DNA of 13,711 nucleotides. Source: DATBDE01 sp036270095 (lineage in GTDB: Bacteria > Actinomycetota > Thermoleophilia > Solirubrobacterales > Solirubrobacteraceae). The translations under genes and the position numbers were made by a program. Location: positions 1 to 13,711 of the forward strand of contig DATBDE010000082.1 of assembly GCA_036270095.1 (NCBI GenBank). Reading direction: 5' to 3'. The notes beneath the pieces are model-generated. The model worked only from the letters and a program-made list of their open reading frames with translations. It made no database searches and was not told where the DNA came from. Positions 1 to 6,506 of the stretch are shown piece by piece (positions within the stretch are counted from its first letter, which is position 1; the number at the start of each line of letters is the position of its first letter).

Positions 1-1041
1 ACGCCGGCCCGAGGCGCCGACCAGGGTGGCTGGTACAACCATCCGGTCCAGTTCGTCTTCAGCGGCAGCGACGCCACGTCGGGTCTTCTGGGCTGTTCGT
101 CGGTCACCTACAACGGGCCGGACAACGCCACGGCGATGGTAAGCGGGACCTGCACCGATGTCGCCGGCAACGTCGCGGGCCGCGACGTCCCACTGCGCTA
201 CGACGCGACGCCGCCGGTTGTGGACATCACGCCGAGCCGACCGCCGGACCACGACGGCTGGTACACCGCGCCGGTCGATTTCGGTTTCCGAGGGAGCGAC
301 GACTCCTCGGGCGTGGGTGGCTGCTCCACCGGGTCCTACCGCGGTCCCGACGGCGCGGGCGTGAGCGTGAGCGGTACCTGCACGGACCGCGCCGGCAACG
401 CCGCCAGCCGGTCCTTCGGGATCAACTACGACGCCACGCCGCCTGCCCTCGACGCCGTCGCCGCCATCGCCGGCAACCACTCCGCCATGCTGAGCTGGAG
501 TAGCTCGCTGGACACGGTCTCGCTCAACATCGCGCGTACGCCGGTTGCTGCTGGCGGAGTTGCTCAGTCCCTGGCGCCGGGTCTTGCAAGCGGCTTCCGC
601 GACACCGGCCTGCGAAATGGCGTCGAGTACCGCTACGACTTCAGCGCGGGCGACGCCGCCGGGAACGGCGCCAACGCGTCCGTCACCGTGGTCCCCTCCG
701 CGCATCCGAGGCTGCATCCGAGGGCCGGCGCGTCGGTCTCCTCGCCACCGCTGCTCAAGTGGACGCGGGTCACGAAGGCGACCTACTACAACGTGCAGCT
801 GTACCGCGACGACACTGCGGGAGCCGCCGCGACGCAGCAGCCGCCTCGGGGCGGGAAGCTCCTCAGCCGGTGGCCGACGAAGCCGCAGTTCCAGCTGCGA
901 AAGTCGTGGAGGTTCGAGAGACAGCATCGCCGGCTGGCGCCGGGACACTACCTCTGGTACGTCTGGGCGGGCTACGGCCCTCGCTCGAAGCAGCAGTACG
1001 GCGGCCAGATCGTGAACAGCAGCTTCACCGTCACGCGCTGA
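1..1041 (+). CDS. Secreted-type repeat protein with Ig-like and Fn3-like modules (5' end outside window)
   Basis: The frame is open from the first base of the window, so the N-terminus (and any signal peptide) is missing; 346 residues are visible. Two tandem repeats of about 76 residues are clear: each has a GWY..PV.F motif, a GSD..SG element, a GCS and a SGTCTD.AGN motif, and ends in YDATPP (about 199-216 and 427-444). The paired Cys in each repeat could form a disulfide. A third, Fn3-like module follows (roughly residues 149-235, ending near VTVVPS), then a C-terminal domain rich in Trp, Tyr, Arg and Lys (LLKW, YYNVQLYRD, GHYLWYVWAGYG). No C-terminal anchor or transmembrane segment is seen. 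Such repeats are typical of extracellular or surface proteins; the exact role is unknown. A hairpin overlaps the stop codon. Confidence 0.8.
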   Translation, partial: TPARGADQGGWYNHPVQFVFSGSDATSGLLGCSSVTYNGPDNATAMVSGTCTDVAGNVAGRDVPLRYDATPPVVDITPSRPPDHDGWYTAPVDFGFRGSDDSSGVGGCSTGSYRGPDGAGVSVSGTCTDRAGNAASRSFGINYDATPPALDAVAAIAGNHSAMLSWSSSLDTVSLNIARTPVAAGGVAQSLAPGLASGFRDTGLRNGVEYRYDFSAGDAAGNGANASVTVVPSAHPRLHPRAGASVSSPPLLKWTRVTKATYYNVQLYRDDTAGAAATQQPPRGGKLLSRWPTKPQFQLRKSWRFERQHRRLAPGHYLWYVWAGYGPRSKQQYGGQIVNSSFTVTR

Positions 1042-1056
1042 GCGGCTGGTCAGCGC
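1035..1056. terminator. Inverted repeat overlapping a stop codon, likely terminator between convergent genes
   Basis: A perfect 7-bp inverted repeat, GCGCTGA and TCAGCGC, is separated by 8 nt. It begins inside the stop codon region of the repeat protein and lies between that gene and the convergent cupin gene, which are only 46 bp apart. There is no U-tract, so a terminator role is inferred from position and from the frequent absence of U-tracts in actinobacterial terminators. Confidence 0.4.
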
Positions 1057-1087
1057 CCGCAGATCGTCAGGTCGTCGTGCAGCTGCC

Positions 1088-1453
1088 CTAGTCGCCGGTC
1101 GGCTGCACGCCGGCGGCCTCGATCATGAGGATCGTCGTGCGCTGGGGGGCGCGTGTGCGGTGCAGCACGCCGCGCGGGACGGTGAAGCCCTGTTGCGGGT
1201 CGAGCGTGACCGTGGTCTCCTCGTCGAGGTCGATGAGCAGCCGACCATCCAGGACGAGGAAGAACTCGTCCGTGTCGTCGTGCTTGTGCCAGTGGAAGTC
1301 GCCGTCGATGACGCCGAGGCGCACGACGACGTCGTTGACCGTCGTGAGCGTCTGGTTGAACCACGGCTCGTTGGCCGCGGCCTCGGCCCCGACGTCGATG
1401 AGGTTGAGGTGCCCGAACTTGTCGTCGAGCCGGATGTCGTAGTCCTGGGACAT
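1088..1453 (-). CDS. Small single-domain cupin protein
   Basis: This 121-residue protein is a single cupin barrel. Motif 1 is HWHKHDDTDEFFLVLDG, giving metal ligands H56, H58 and E63 with G70. Motif 2 is VPRGVLH, with P93, G95 and the fourth ligand H98. All four expected metal ligands are present, so it probably binds Fe, Mn or Zn; the substrate cannot be told. I chose the ATG at 1453 and not an upstream start, because the residues before it are low-complexity Arg/Pro-rich, the protein from MSQDY is a normal length for small cupins, and a TAGCCT hexamer lies 7 nt before this ATG. A second, truncated copy of its C-terminus (17 of 24 residues identical) lies at 6435-6506. Confidence 0.85.
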   Translation of the reverse strand: MSQDYDIRLDDKFGHLNLIDVGAEAAANEPWFNQTLTTVNDVVVRLGVIDGDFHWHKHDDTDEFFLVLDGRLLIDLDEETTVTLDPQQGFTVPRGVLHRTRAPQRTTILMIEAAGVQPTGD

Positions 1454-1460
1454 GGGTTCC

Positions 1461-1466
1461 AGGCTA
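1461..1466 (-). promoter_or_regulatory. Candidate -10 hexamer TAGCCT for a leaderless cupin mRNA
   Basis: On the minus strand TAGCCT (matches TANNNT) is followed by GGAACCC and then the cupin ATG. A 7-nt spacing would put the transcription start at or next to the start codon. There is no clear Shine-Dalgarno sequence. No confident -35 is seen. Confidence 0.4.
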
Positions 1467-1547
1467 CGCGCGCGGCGCTCGCTGCGGTCGGTCCTCGGTG
1501 GGACCGGCCGCGTGAACGGCGGCGACGAAGGAGGGCGGTTCCGGCCG

Positions 1548-1596
1548 GGGGTGTTCGACCTTAAGGGCGTATGTGCCACCAAAGGTCGAACACCCC
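1548..1596. repeat. Perfect 15-bp inverted repeat with 19-nt loop (long hairpin, possible REP-like element)
   Basis: The left arm at 1548-1562 (GGGGTGTTCGACCTT) is the exact reverse complement of the right arm at 1582-1596 (AAGGTCGAACACCCC). The 19-nt loop contains GGGC...GCCAC, which could extend the pairing weakly. It lies in the 231-bp space between the end of the RidA-like gene and the start of the cupin gene, both on the minus strand. No U-tract follows on either strand. It could be a factor-dependent or U-less terminator for the upstream operon, an operator for the cupin, or a dispersed palindromic repeat. Confidence 0.6.
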
Positions 1597-1684
1597 TCCT
1601 ACGAGGCACGCCACCCGTTCCGGGCCACCCTCTAATCGCCGCAGTTCACGCGGCCGCGGCGCAGCGGACGCCCCGTGCTGGGCG

Positions 1685-2068
1685 CTACGCCGCCACCACC
1701 GCGACCGCCTGGACCTCCACCAGCACGTCGCCCAGCAGCGCGGCCACGGCGACCGCTGCGCTCGATGGCAGCGTTTCGCCGAACAGCCGCGCCCGCACGG
1801 CCGCGAAGTCGGCGTAGTCGTCCAGCGAGGTCAAGTAGGTCGTGATCGAGACCACGTCGGCCAGGGTCGCGCCGTGGGGGCGCAGCAGCTCGAAGATCTG
1901 CTCGAAGCACCGCTCGGTCTGGCCCGCGAGGTCGGCCGGGATGTCGCCCGCCGCGTCCGGCCGGGGCGTCTGCCCCGCCACGTACAGGAAGCGCACGTCG
2001 CCCACGGCGACCGCCACGACGTCGCTGTAGCTCGCCCCTCCGGGGTTGGGCGTGCGCTCGACCCGCAC
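1685..2068 (-). CDS. RidA/YjgF/UK114-family protein lacking the catalytic Arg
   Basis: This 127-residue protein has the RidA fold signature: a YVAGQTP motif (29-35), a QTERCFEQI helix (50-58), LADVVSITTYLTSLDDY (69-85) and the C-terminal strand LVEVQAVA (116-123). In archetypal RidA an Arg in the segment before the last strands (about residue 105) is needed for imine/enamine hydrolysis; here the aligned segment is LPSSAAVAVAAL and the position is Ser (about S103). It therefore probably belongs to one of the Rid subgroups without the classical deaminase residue. The start is GTG 2068, placed 5 bp after the PPIase stop; residues further upstream in the open frame are antisense to the PPIase. 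It is the last gene of the four-gene minus-strand operon. Confidence 0.8.
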   Translation of the reverse strand: MRVERTPNPGGASYSDVVAVAVGDVRFLYVAGQTPRPDAAGDIPADLAGQTERCFEQIFELLRPHGATLADVVSITTYLTSLDDYADFAAVRARLFGETLPSSAAVAVAALLGDVLVEVQAVAVVAA

Positions 2069-2073
2069 GCCCG

Positions 2074-2532
2074 CTAGTCGCGCAGCTCGACGCGCTCGAT
2101 GACCGCCGGCTCGGTGGGCCGGTCGCGCCCGTCGGTGGGGAGCGCCTCGATCGCGTCGATCGCGTCCATGCCGCCGGTCACCTGGCCGAACACGGTGTGC
2201 TTGCCGTCCAGCCATGGCGCCTCTTCGACGGTGACGAGGAAGAACTGCGAGCCGTTCGTGTTCGGGCCTGCGTTGGCCATCGCCAGCGCCCCGCGCACGA
2301 TCTTGTGCGGATTGATCTCGTCCTCGAACTCGTAGCCCGGGCCGCCCGATCCCGTGCCCTCGGGGTCCCCGCCCTGGATCATGAATTCGGGGATGACGCG
2401 GTGGAACGTGAGCCCGTCGTAGAAGCCGTCGGCCGACAGCTTGCGGAAGTTCTCGACCGTCTTGGGCGCGTCGGCGTCGAAGAACTCGATCTCGACGGGC
2501 CCGTGGTTGGTGTGCAGCGTTGCGCTCGACAT
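2074..2532 (-). CDS. Cyclophilin-type peptidyl-prolyl cis-trans isomerase
   Basis: This is a compact 152-residue cyclophilin with no signal peptide, so it is cytoplasmic. The family core is intact: TVENFRKL (25-32), FHRVIPEFMIQGGDP (43-57), MANAGPNTNGSQFF (85-98) and WLDGKHTVFG (107-116). By comparison with human CypA the active-site residues R45, F50, M51, Q53, F98, W107 and H112 are all present, so it should catalyse proline isomerisation. The ATG at 2532 is preferred over a GTG three codons upstream because an AGGG stands 8 nt before it. The gene starts 10 bp after the helicase stop, and its own stop is 5 bp before the RidA-like start, so it is translated within the same operon. Confidence 0.95.
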   Translation of the reverse strand: MSSATLHTNHGPVEIEFFDADAPKTVENFRKLSADGFYDGLTFHRVIPEFMIQGGDPEGTGSGGPGYEFEDEINPHKIVRGALAMANAGPNTNGSQFFLVTVEEAPWLDGKHTVFGQVTGGMDAIDAIEALPTDGRDRPTEPAVIERVELRD

Positions 2533-2542
2533 GCCGCGCACC

Positions 2543-3964
2543 CTAATTGCGCGCGGTCTCCAACGTCAGCGTCGTCCCATTGACCATCGTGCCGTTGACC
2601 CGCTCGAGCACCTCGGGGACGTCGGACTCCGGGACCTCGAGGAACGAGAACCGCTCGAGCACGCGCACGTTGCGCACCGCCTCGCCGTCCAGGCCGGTGG
2701 CGCGCGTCACCGCGGTGACGAGGTCGGCGACCGCGAGCCCGGCGGAGCGGCCGGCGCCGACGATGAGCTTGCGGTGCGGCTCGCGGCCGTTGCGGCGCAC
2801 ATGCGGCTTCTCGTGGCGGTGCGGGCGCGGGGTGACCGGCTCGGGCTTGACGTGTGCGCCCTCGATCCACGGCGCGATCTTCGTGCGCGCATTGCGCTCG
2901 ATCGCCTCGAGCTCGCGCCTCTGGCGCGGCTCGACCAGCGTGATGGCCCGCCCTGAGCGCCCGACGCGGCCAGTGCGCCAGATCCGGTGCACGTAGACGT
3001 CCGGCGAGGTCGGGATGTCGAAGTTGACGATGTGCGTGACGGCAGTGATGTCGAGCCCGCGGGCGGCCACGTCGGTAGCCACGAGGATGCGCAGGCGCCC
3101 GTCCTTGAACGCGATCATCACGCCGTCGCGCGAGCCCTGGCTCATGTCGCCGTGCAGCGCCTTGACGTCCAGGCCCTTGTCGCGCAGCGTGCGGAACAGC
3201 TGCTCGCAGCGGACCTTGGTGCGCACGAAGACGATCGCCTGGGTCGGCTTCTCCGCGTCGATGATGCGGACGAGCTCGCCGACCTTCTCGTCGCGCTTGC
3301 ACTGCACGTAGAACTGCTCGACGGTGTCGATGGTCAGCGTCGCCGCCTTGATCTTGATCGTCACCGGGTCGAGCAGGTAGTTGTCGGCGAGCTGGCGCAC
3401 CTCGGGCGGCACGGTGGCCGAGAACAGCGCCGTCTGCCGCGACCCCGGGGTCAGGGCGATGATGCGCTCGACGTCCTCGAAGAAGCCGAGGTCGAGCATC
3501 TCGTCGGCCTCGTCGAGCACGAGGAAGCGGCAGTCCGAGAGCACGATCGAGCGGCGCGAGATCAGGTCGCGCACGCGGCCGACGGTGCCGACCACGACCT
3601 GGCCGCCGGCCCGCAGCTGGGCCTGCTGGGAGCGGATGGGCGCGCCGCCGAACACGGCGACCACGTCGATGCCCTTCCGCGCCCCGTAGGCCCGCAGCGC
3701 CTGGGTGACCTGGATGCAGAGCTCGCGCGTGGGCGTGAGCACGAGCGCCTGCACGGCGTCGTCGGCGGGATCGACGTACTCGAGCAGCGGCAGCCCGAAG
3801 GCGGCGGTCTTGCCGGTGCCGGTCTGGGCCTGGCCGATGACGTCGCGGCCCTCGAGCAGGGGCGGGATCGCCTGCTCCTGGATCGGGCTCGGCGACTCGT
3901 AGCCCACGTCGCGGAGGGCTTGCAGCAATGAGTCGGAGAGGCCGAGGTCCGCGAAGGTCGTCAT
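2543..3964 (-). CDS. deaD: DEAD-box RNA helicase with DbpA-type C-terminal RNA-binding domain
   Basis: This 473-residue protein carries a Q motif (F4, then SPSPIQ 24-29), Walker A AQTGTGKT (46-53), PTRELC (78-83), DEAD (151-154), SAT (182-184), IVFVRTK (244-250), ATDVAARGLD (296-305) and motif VI HRIWRTGRVGR (326-336). Residues about 364-397 form a basic Pro/His/Arg-rich linker, and about 398-471 resemble the DbpA/CsdA C-terminal RRM-like domain (RKLIVGAGRSAGL, FSFLEVPE). It should unwind RNA in ribosome assembly, mRNA decay or cold response. Two motif positions are unusual: GTVGR in place of GTPGR (V128) and HRIW in place of HRIG (W329). Its ATG overlaps the quinone oxidoreductase stop by 4 nt (ATGA), implying translational coupling. 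The symbol is given for family resemblance; cshA or dbpA would be alternatives. Confidence 0.93.
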   Translation of the reverse strand: MTTFADLGLSDSLLQALRDVGYESPSPIQEQAIPPLLEGRDVIGQAQTGTGKTAAFGLPLLEYVDPADDAVQALVLTPTRELCIQVTQALRAYGARKGIDVVAVFGGAPIRSQQAQLRAGGQVVVGTVGRVRDLISRRSIVLSDCRFLVLDEADEMLDLGFFEDVERIIALTPGSRQTALFSATVPPEVRQLADNYLLDPVTIKIKAATLTIDTVEQFYVQCKRDEKVGELVRIIDAEKPTQAIVFVRTKVRCEQLFRTLRDKGLDVKALHGDMSQGSRDGVMIAFKDGRLRILVATDVAARGLDITAVTHIVNFDIPTSPDVYVHRIWRTGRVGRSGRAITLVEPRQRRELEAIERNARTKIAPWIEGAHVKPEPVTPRPHRHEKPHVRRNGREPHRKLIVGAGRSAGLAVADLVTAVTRATGLDGEAVRNVRVLERFSFLEVPESDVPEVLERVNGTMVNGTTLTLETARN

Positions 3965-4914
3965 GCGTGAGGATCCAGCAGGAGCTTCCCGGTCGTGCGT
4001 CGCGCCTGAAGATCCTCGTGCGCGCGTGCGACCGCACTCAGAGGATAGGTGGCTCCGACCACAACGCGGAGCTCGCCCCGCTGGACACGGCCGAACAGGT
4101 CCGCCAGCGCCTCGTCGACCATGGCGGGTCGGCCCAGGCAGTGGAACAGCCAGAACCCCAGAACCCCGGCCGATCCGCGCAGCAGCTTGCCCGTGCGGAC
4201 CCCGTTCTGCTCCTGCGAGGAGATGCCGGCCACGACCAGGCGCCCGAACGGCGCCAGAACCGCCAGCGACTCCTCGAAGACCTTCCCGCCCGACAGCTCG
4301 ATGACGACGTCGAGCGGATCGCCGAGGTTGGCCTCGACCAGACGGTCGCGCAGGCCCTCGGCGGCGCCGTCGACCGCCGCGTCGGCCCCAAGCTCGAGCG
4401 CCAGGGCACGCTTCTCCTCAGTCGAGGCGGTGGCGATCACCCGCCCGGCGCCGAGCGGGCGCGCGAGCTGAACGGCCAGCGACCCCACGCCGCCGGCGGC
4501 CGAGTGCACGACCACGCTCTCGCCCGGCGCGAGCTTGGCCGTGGTCACGAACACGTGGTAGGCGGTCAGGCCCTGCAGCAGCAGCGCCAGCGCCTGCCCG
4601 TCCTCGACGCCGTCGGGGATCGGGAAGGTCAGCGCTGCCGGTGCGGTAGCGTACTCGGCGTAGCCGCCGTCGCTGGTCAGCGCGACGACGCGCTCGCCGG
4701 TGTCGGTGCGCACGCCGGCGACCTCGGCGCCGGGCACGAGCGGCAGCTCGGCCTTGGCCACGTAGGAGTTGCGGCGCCGGTGCGTGTCGGCGTAGTTCAG
4801 CCCCGCGCGCGCGACCTCGATCAGGACCTCGTCGGCCGCAGGCTCGGGCACGGGCAGGTCGACGAGCTCGAGCACCTCGGGCCCACCCCACTCCTGGATC
4901 TGGATCGCGCGCAT
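3961..4914 (-). CDS. Zinc-independent NADPH:quinone oxidoreductase (MDR superfamily)
   Basis: This 317-residue protein has the medium-chain dehydrogenase/reductase layout: an N-terminal GroES-like domain (MRAIQIQEWGGPEVL, then VARAGLNYADTHRR at 34-47 and LPLVPGAEVAGV at 57-68) and a Rossmann domain with the NADPH-binding HSAAGGVGSLAVQLA (137-151). The Cys/His/Glu zinc ligands of alcohol dehydrogenases are absent, which places it with quinone oxidoreductases/enoyl reductases. It probably reduces quinones or other electrophilic carbonyls in the cytoplasm. The ATG at 4914 is the start because the conserved N-terminus begins there; the longer open frame upstream is antisense to other genes. It is the first gene of the operon and is divergent from the GatC-like gene, with only 30 bp between them. 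On the minus strand AAGAAT stands 6 nt before its ATG, a possible weak -10 for a leaderless start. Confidence 0.92.
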   Translation of the reverse strand: MRAIQIQEWGGPEVLELVDLPVPEPAADEVLIEVARAGLNYADTHRRRNSYVAKAELPLVPGAEVAGVRTDTGERVVALTSDGGYAEYATAPAALTFPIPDGVEDGQALALLLQGLTAYHVFVTTAKLAPGESVVVHSAAGGVGSLAVQLARPLGAGRVIATASTEEKRALALELGADAAVDGAAEGLRDRLVEANLGDPLDVVIELSGGKVFEESLAVLAPFGRLVVAGISSQEQNGVRTGKLLRGSAGVLGFWLFHCLGRPAMVDEALADLFGRVQRGELRVVVGATYPLSAVARAHEDLQARRTTGKLLLDPHA

Positions 4915-4928
4915 GGGCGGATTCTTAC

Positions 4929-5031
4929 CCACTAGGCTCCGCCCGTGAGCCTCGCGACCGGGACCGCCGCCGACGCGTTCGTCCCCTCCGACGAGGAGCA
5001 GCGCATCCGCGAGACGGTCGCCACGATCGCC
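4929..5031 (+). repeat. Left copy of a 103-bp direct repeat (duplicated acyl-CoA dehydrogenase promoter and 5' end)
   Basis: This segment matches 6507-6609 at 98 of 103 positions; mismatches are at 4941, 4975, 5001, 5019 and 5022. It begins at CCACTAGGCTCC and ends at GATCGCC; sequence on either side is unrelated. It carries a -10-like hexamer, a GTG start and the first 29 codons of the acyl-CoA dehydrogenase, here fused to a GatC-like coding sequence. Confidence 0.93.
4933..4938 (+). promoter_or_regulatory. Candidate -10 hexamer TAGGCT for the chimeric GatC-like gene (leaderless)
   Basis: TAGGCT fits TANNNT and is followed by exactly 6 nt (CCGCCC) and the GTG start at 4945, so transcription would start at the start codon. 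The same hexamer and spacing occur before the acyl-CoA dehydrogenase at 6511-6516, as part of the duplicated segment. No Shine-Dalgarno sequence is present. Confidence 0.45.
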
Positions 5032-5166
5032 GCGCTCGCCGGAGTCGATCTGACTGAGGGCGAGCTGTCGGCGTTCGCGCGCGGACTCGAACGCGCGCGG
5101 GCGTTGACCGCTGAACTGGGCGGGATCGACGTCGAGAACGTGACGCCGTGGACCCCGCCGAGCTGA
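4945..5166 (+). CDS. Chimeric small protein: acyl-CoA dehydrogenase N-terminus fused to a GatC-like subunit
   Basis: The 73-residue product has two parts. Residues 1-29 (MSLATGTAADAFVPSDEEQR then IRETVATIA) are nearly identical to the N-terminus of the acyl-CoA dehydrogenase at 6523 (two residue differences). Residues 30-73 (LAGVDLTEGELSAFARGLER, ALTAELGGIDVENVTPWTPP) have the pattern of GatC and of small partner subunits of GatA-type amidases: a short helix, a longer helix, then a D-V-E-N-V-T-P tail. It overlaps the amidase start by 19 nt, as expected for a coupled subunit pair. The function as an amidase stabilising subunit is inferred; whether the borrowed N-terminus is tolerated is unknown. 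An alternative is that translation of the native subunit once began elsewhere and that start was lost. Confidence 0.7.
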   Translation: MSLATGTAADAFVPSDEEQRIRETVATIAALAGVDLTEGELSAFARGLERARALTAELGGIDVENVTPWTPPS

Positions 5167-6425
5167 CCGTCGTCGGCGCCCGCGCGGCGATCGCGGCGGG
5201 CGAGCTCTCACCGGTCGAGCTGCTCGACGCCGTGCTTCAGCGCATCGCCGATCGCAACGACGAGCTCCGCGCCTACCTGTTGGTCGACGAGGACGGGGCA
5301 CGGGAGGCCGCTCGCGCGGCGGAAGCGGCAGCGCGCGAGGGCGACGACCGGCCTCTGCTCGGCATCCCGATCTGCGTCAAGGACGTCATCGACGTGGCCG
5401 GGATGCCCACGACAGCCGGCGCGGCGCACTGGCGGCGTGAGCCGGCCGTCGACGCAGTCGCGGTCGCGCGCCTGCGGGAGGCCGGCGCCGTCATCGTCGG
5501 CAAGGGCAACACGAACGAGTTCGCGTACGGGATCGACGGGCGCAACCCGCACTGGGGCGACGTGCCCAACCCGCTCGACACCGCGCGCCTGTGCGGCGGC
5601 TCAAGCTCCGGGCCGACGGCGGCCGTGGTTGCCGGCATGGCGCTGGCCGGGCTTGGGACCGACACCACCGGCTCACTGCGGGTGCCGGCCGCGCTGTGCG
5701 GGGTGGTCGCCCTACGGCCCACCCTGGGCGCCGTCCCGACCGCCGGCATGGTGGCCCTCGCGTGGTCGTACGACGTGGTCGGCCCGGTCGCCCGCACGGT
5801 GGAGGACACCGCGATCCTCTGGAGCGTGCTCGCAGGGGGCGAGGGCAAGCGCCGCGATACGCGCCTGCCGCGCGTGGGGATACTGGACGAGCTGCTGGCC
5901 GGAACCGCCCATCCGGTCTCCGAGGCGGTCCGGAAGATCGCCGTGGCGCTGGACGCCGAGCTGGTCGAGCTCGAACAGCTCGCCCACACCGAGGCGGTCC
6001 ACACCATCGTGTTCACGTGCGAGGCGAGCGCGTACCACCAGGAGTGGTTCGCGCGAGAGCGCAAGCACTACTCGCAGGTCGTGCGCGAGCGCCTGGAACT
6101 CGGCCGGACCATCCCCGCGGTCGACTACCTGCGGGCGCAGCAGGGCCGGCGCCTGTTCGTCGAGGAGTTCGAGCGAACGATGGAGGACGAGGGGCTCGCC
6201 GCGCTTCTGGCGCCCACCACGCTGGACGTGGCGCCGCCGCTGTCCGGCGACCAGTACGCGCAGCGCCCGATCCTGCTCAGCGCGGTGCGGCCGCTCAGCC
6301 AGACCGGCGGCCCGGTGATCTCGATCCCGGCCGGAACCGGCGACGACGGCCTCCCGGTCGGCGTGCAGCTGGCGGGTCGCCGCGGCGACGAGGCGGCGCT
6401 GCTGCAGCTCGCGGCCTCGCTCTGA
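5148..6425 (+). CDS. GatA/AtzE-type amidase (amidase signature family)
   Basis: This 425-residue protein has the amidase signature Ser-cisSer-Lys triad: K78 in GIPICVKDVID (72-82), the cis Ser S152 in GGSSSGPTAAV (150-160) and nucleophile S176 in GTDTTGSLRVPAALCG (170-185). It should hydrolyse a small amide or act with a partner subunit. The start is GTG 5148, inside the 3' end of the GatC-like gene (19-nt overlap), consistent with translational coupling. It ends at LLQLAASL, about 10-20 residues earlier than most relatives, which usually continue into a Trp/Pro-containing tail; the catalytic core is unaffected. A general amidase is more likely than true Glu-tRNA amidotransferase GatA, because no gatB is present and the sequence departs from GatA around the signature. 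It sits inside the insert bounded by 103-bp repeats. Confidence 0.9.
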   Translation: MDPAELTVVGARAAIAAGELSPVELLDAVLQRIADRNDELRAYLLVDEDGAREAARAAEAAAREGDDRPLLGIPICVKDVIDVAGMPTTAGAAHWRREPAVDAVAVARLREAGAVIVGKGNTNEFAYGIDGRNPHWGDVPNPLDTARLCGGSSSGPTAAVVAGMALAGLGTDTTGSLRVPAALCGVVALRPTLGAVPTAGMVALAWSYDVVGPVARTVEDTAILWSVLAGGEGKRRDTRLPRVGILDELLAGTAHPVSEAVRKIAVALDAELVELEQLAHTEAVHTIVFTCEASAYHQEWFARERKHYSQVVRERLELGRTIPAVDYLRAQQGRRLFVEEFERTMEDEGLAALLAPTTLDVAPPLSGDQYAQRPILLSAVRPLSQTGGPVISIPAGTGDDGLPVGVQLAGRRGDEAALLQLAASL

Positions 6426-6434
6426 GCGCGCCTC

Positions 6435-6506
6435 GTCGGCGGTCGGCTCGGCGCCCGCGCCCTCGATCATCACGATCGTGGTTCGCTCGGGCGCCCGCGA
6501 CCGGTG
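6435..6506 (-). pseudogene. Truncated 3' remnant of a second cupin gene
   Basis: Read on the minus strand, this stretch encodes HRSRAPERTTIVMIEGAGAE then PTAD. It matches the last 24 residues of the cupin at 1088-1453 (H98-D121) at 17 positions, with no gaps. It starts exactly at the conserved H98 codon (6504-6506), and the next base, 6507, is the first base of the right 103-bp repeat, so the rest of the cupin gene was removed at that junction. No stop codon is seen where the intact copy ends. It is convergent with the amidase and cannot be expressed as a cupin. Confidence 0.8.

Noticed and set aside
1563..1581. Intrinsic terminator call for the 1548-1596 hairpin
   Set aside because: The stem is good but there is no U-tract on either strand, so it is listed as an inverted repeat with an open role.
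2379..4037. Very long open frame antisense/out of frame to the helicase
   Set aside because: It is Arg/Ala/Pro-rich translation of the wrong frame of a clear DEAD-box helicase; long shadows are expected at this GC content.
5148..6425. Assignment of the amidase as GatA of the Glu-tRNA(Gln) amidotransferase
   Set aside because: There is no gatB, the partner subunit is a chimera, and the signature region differs from GatA; a general amidase is safer.
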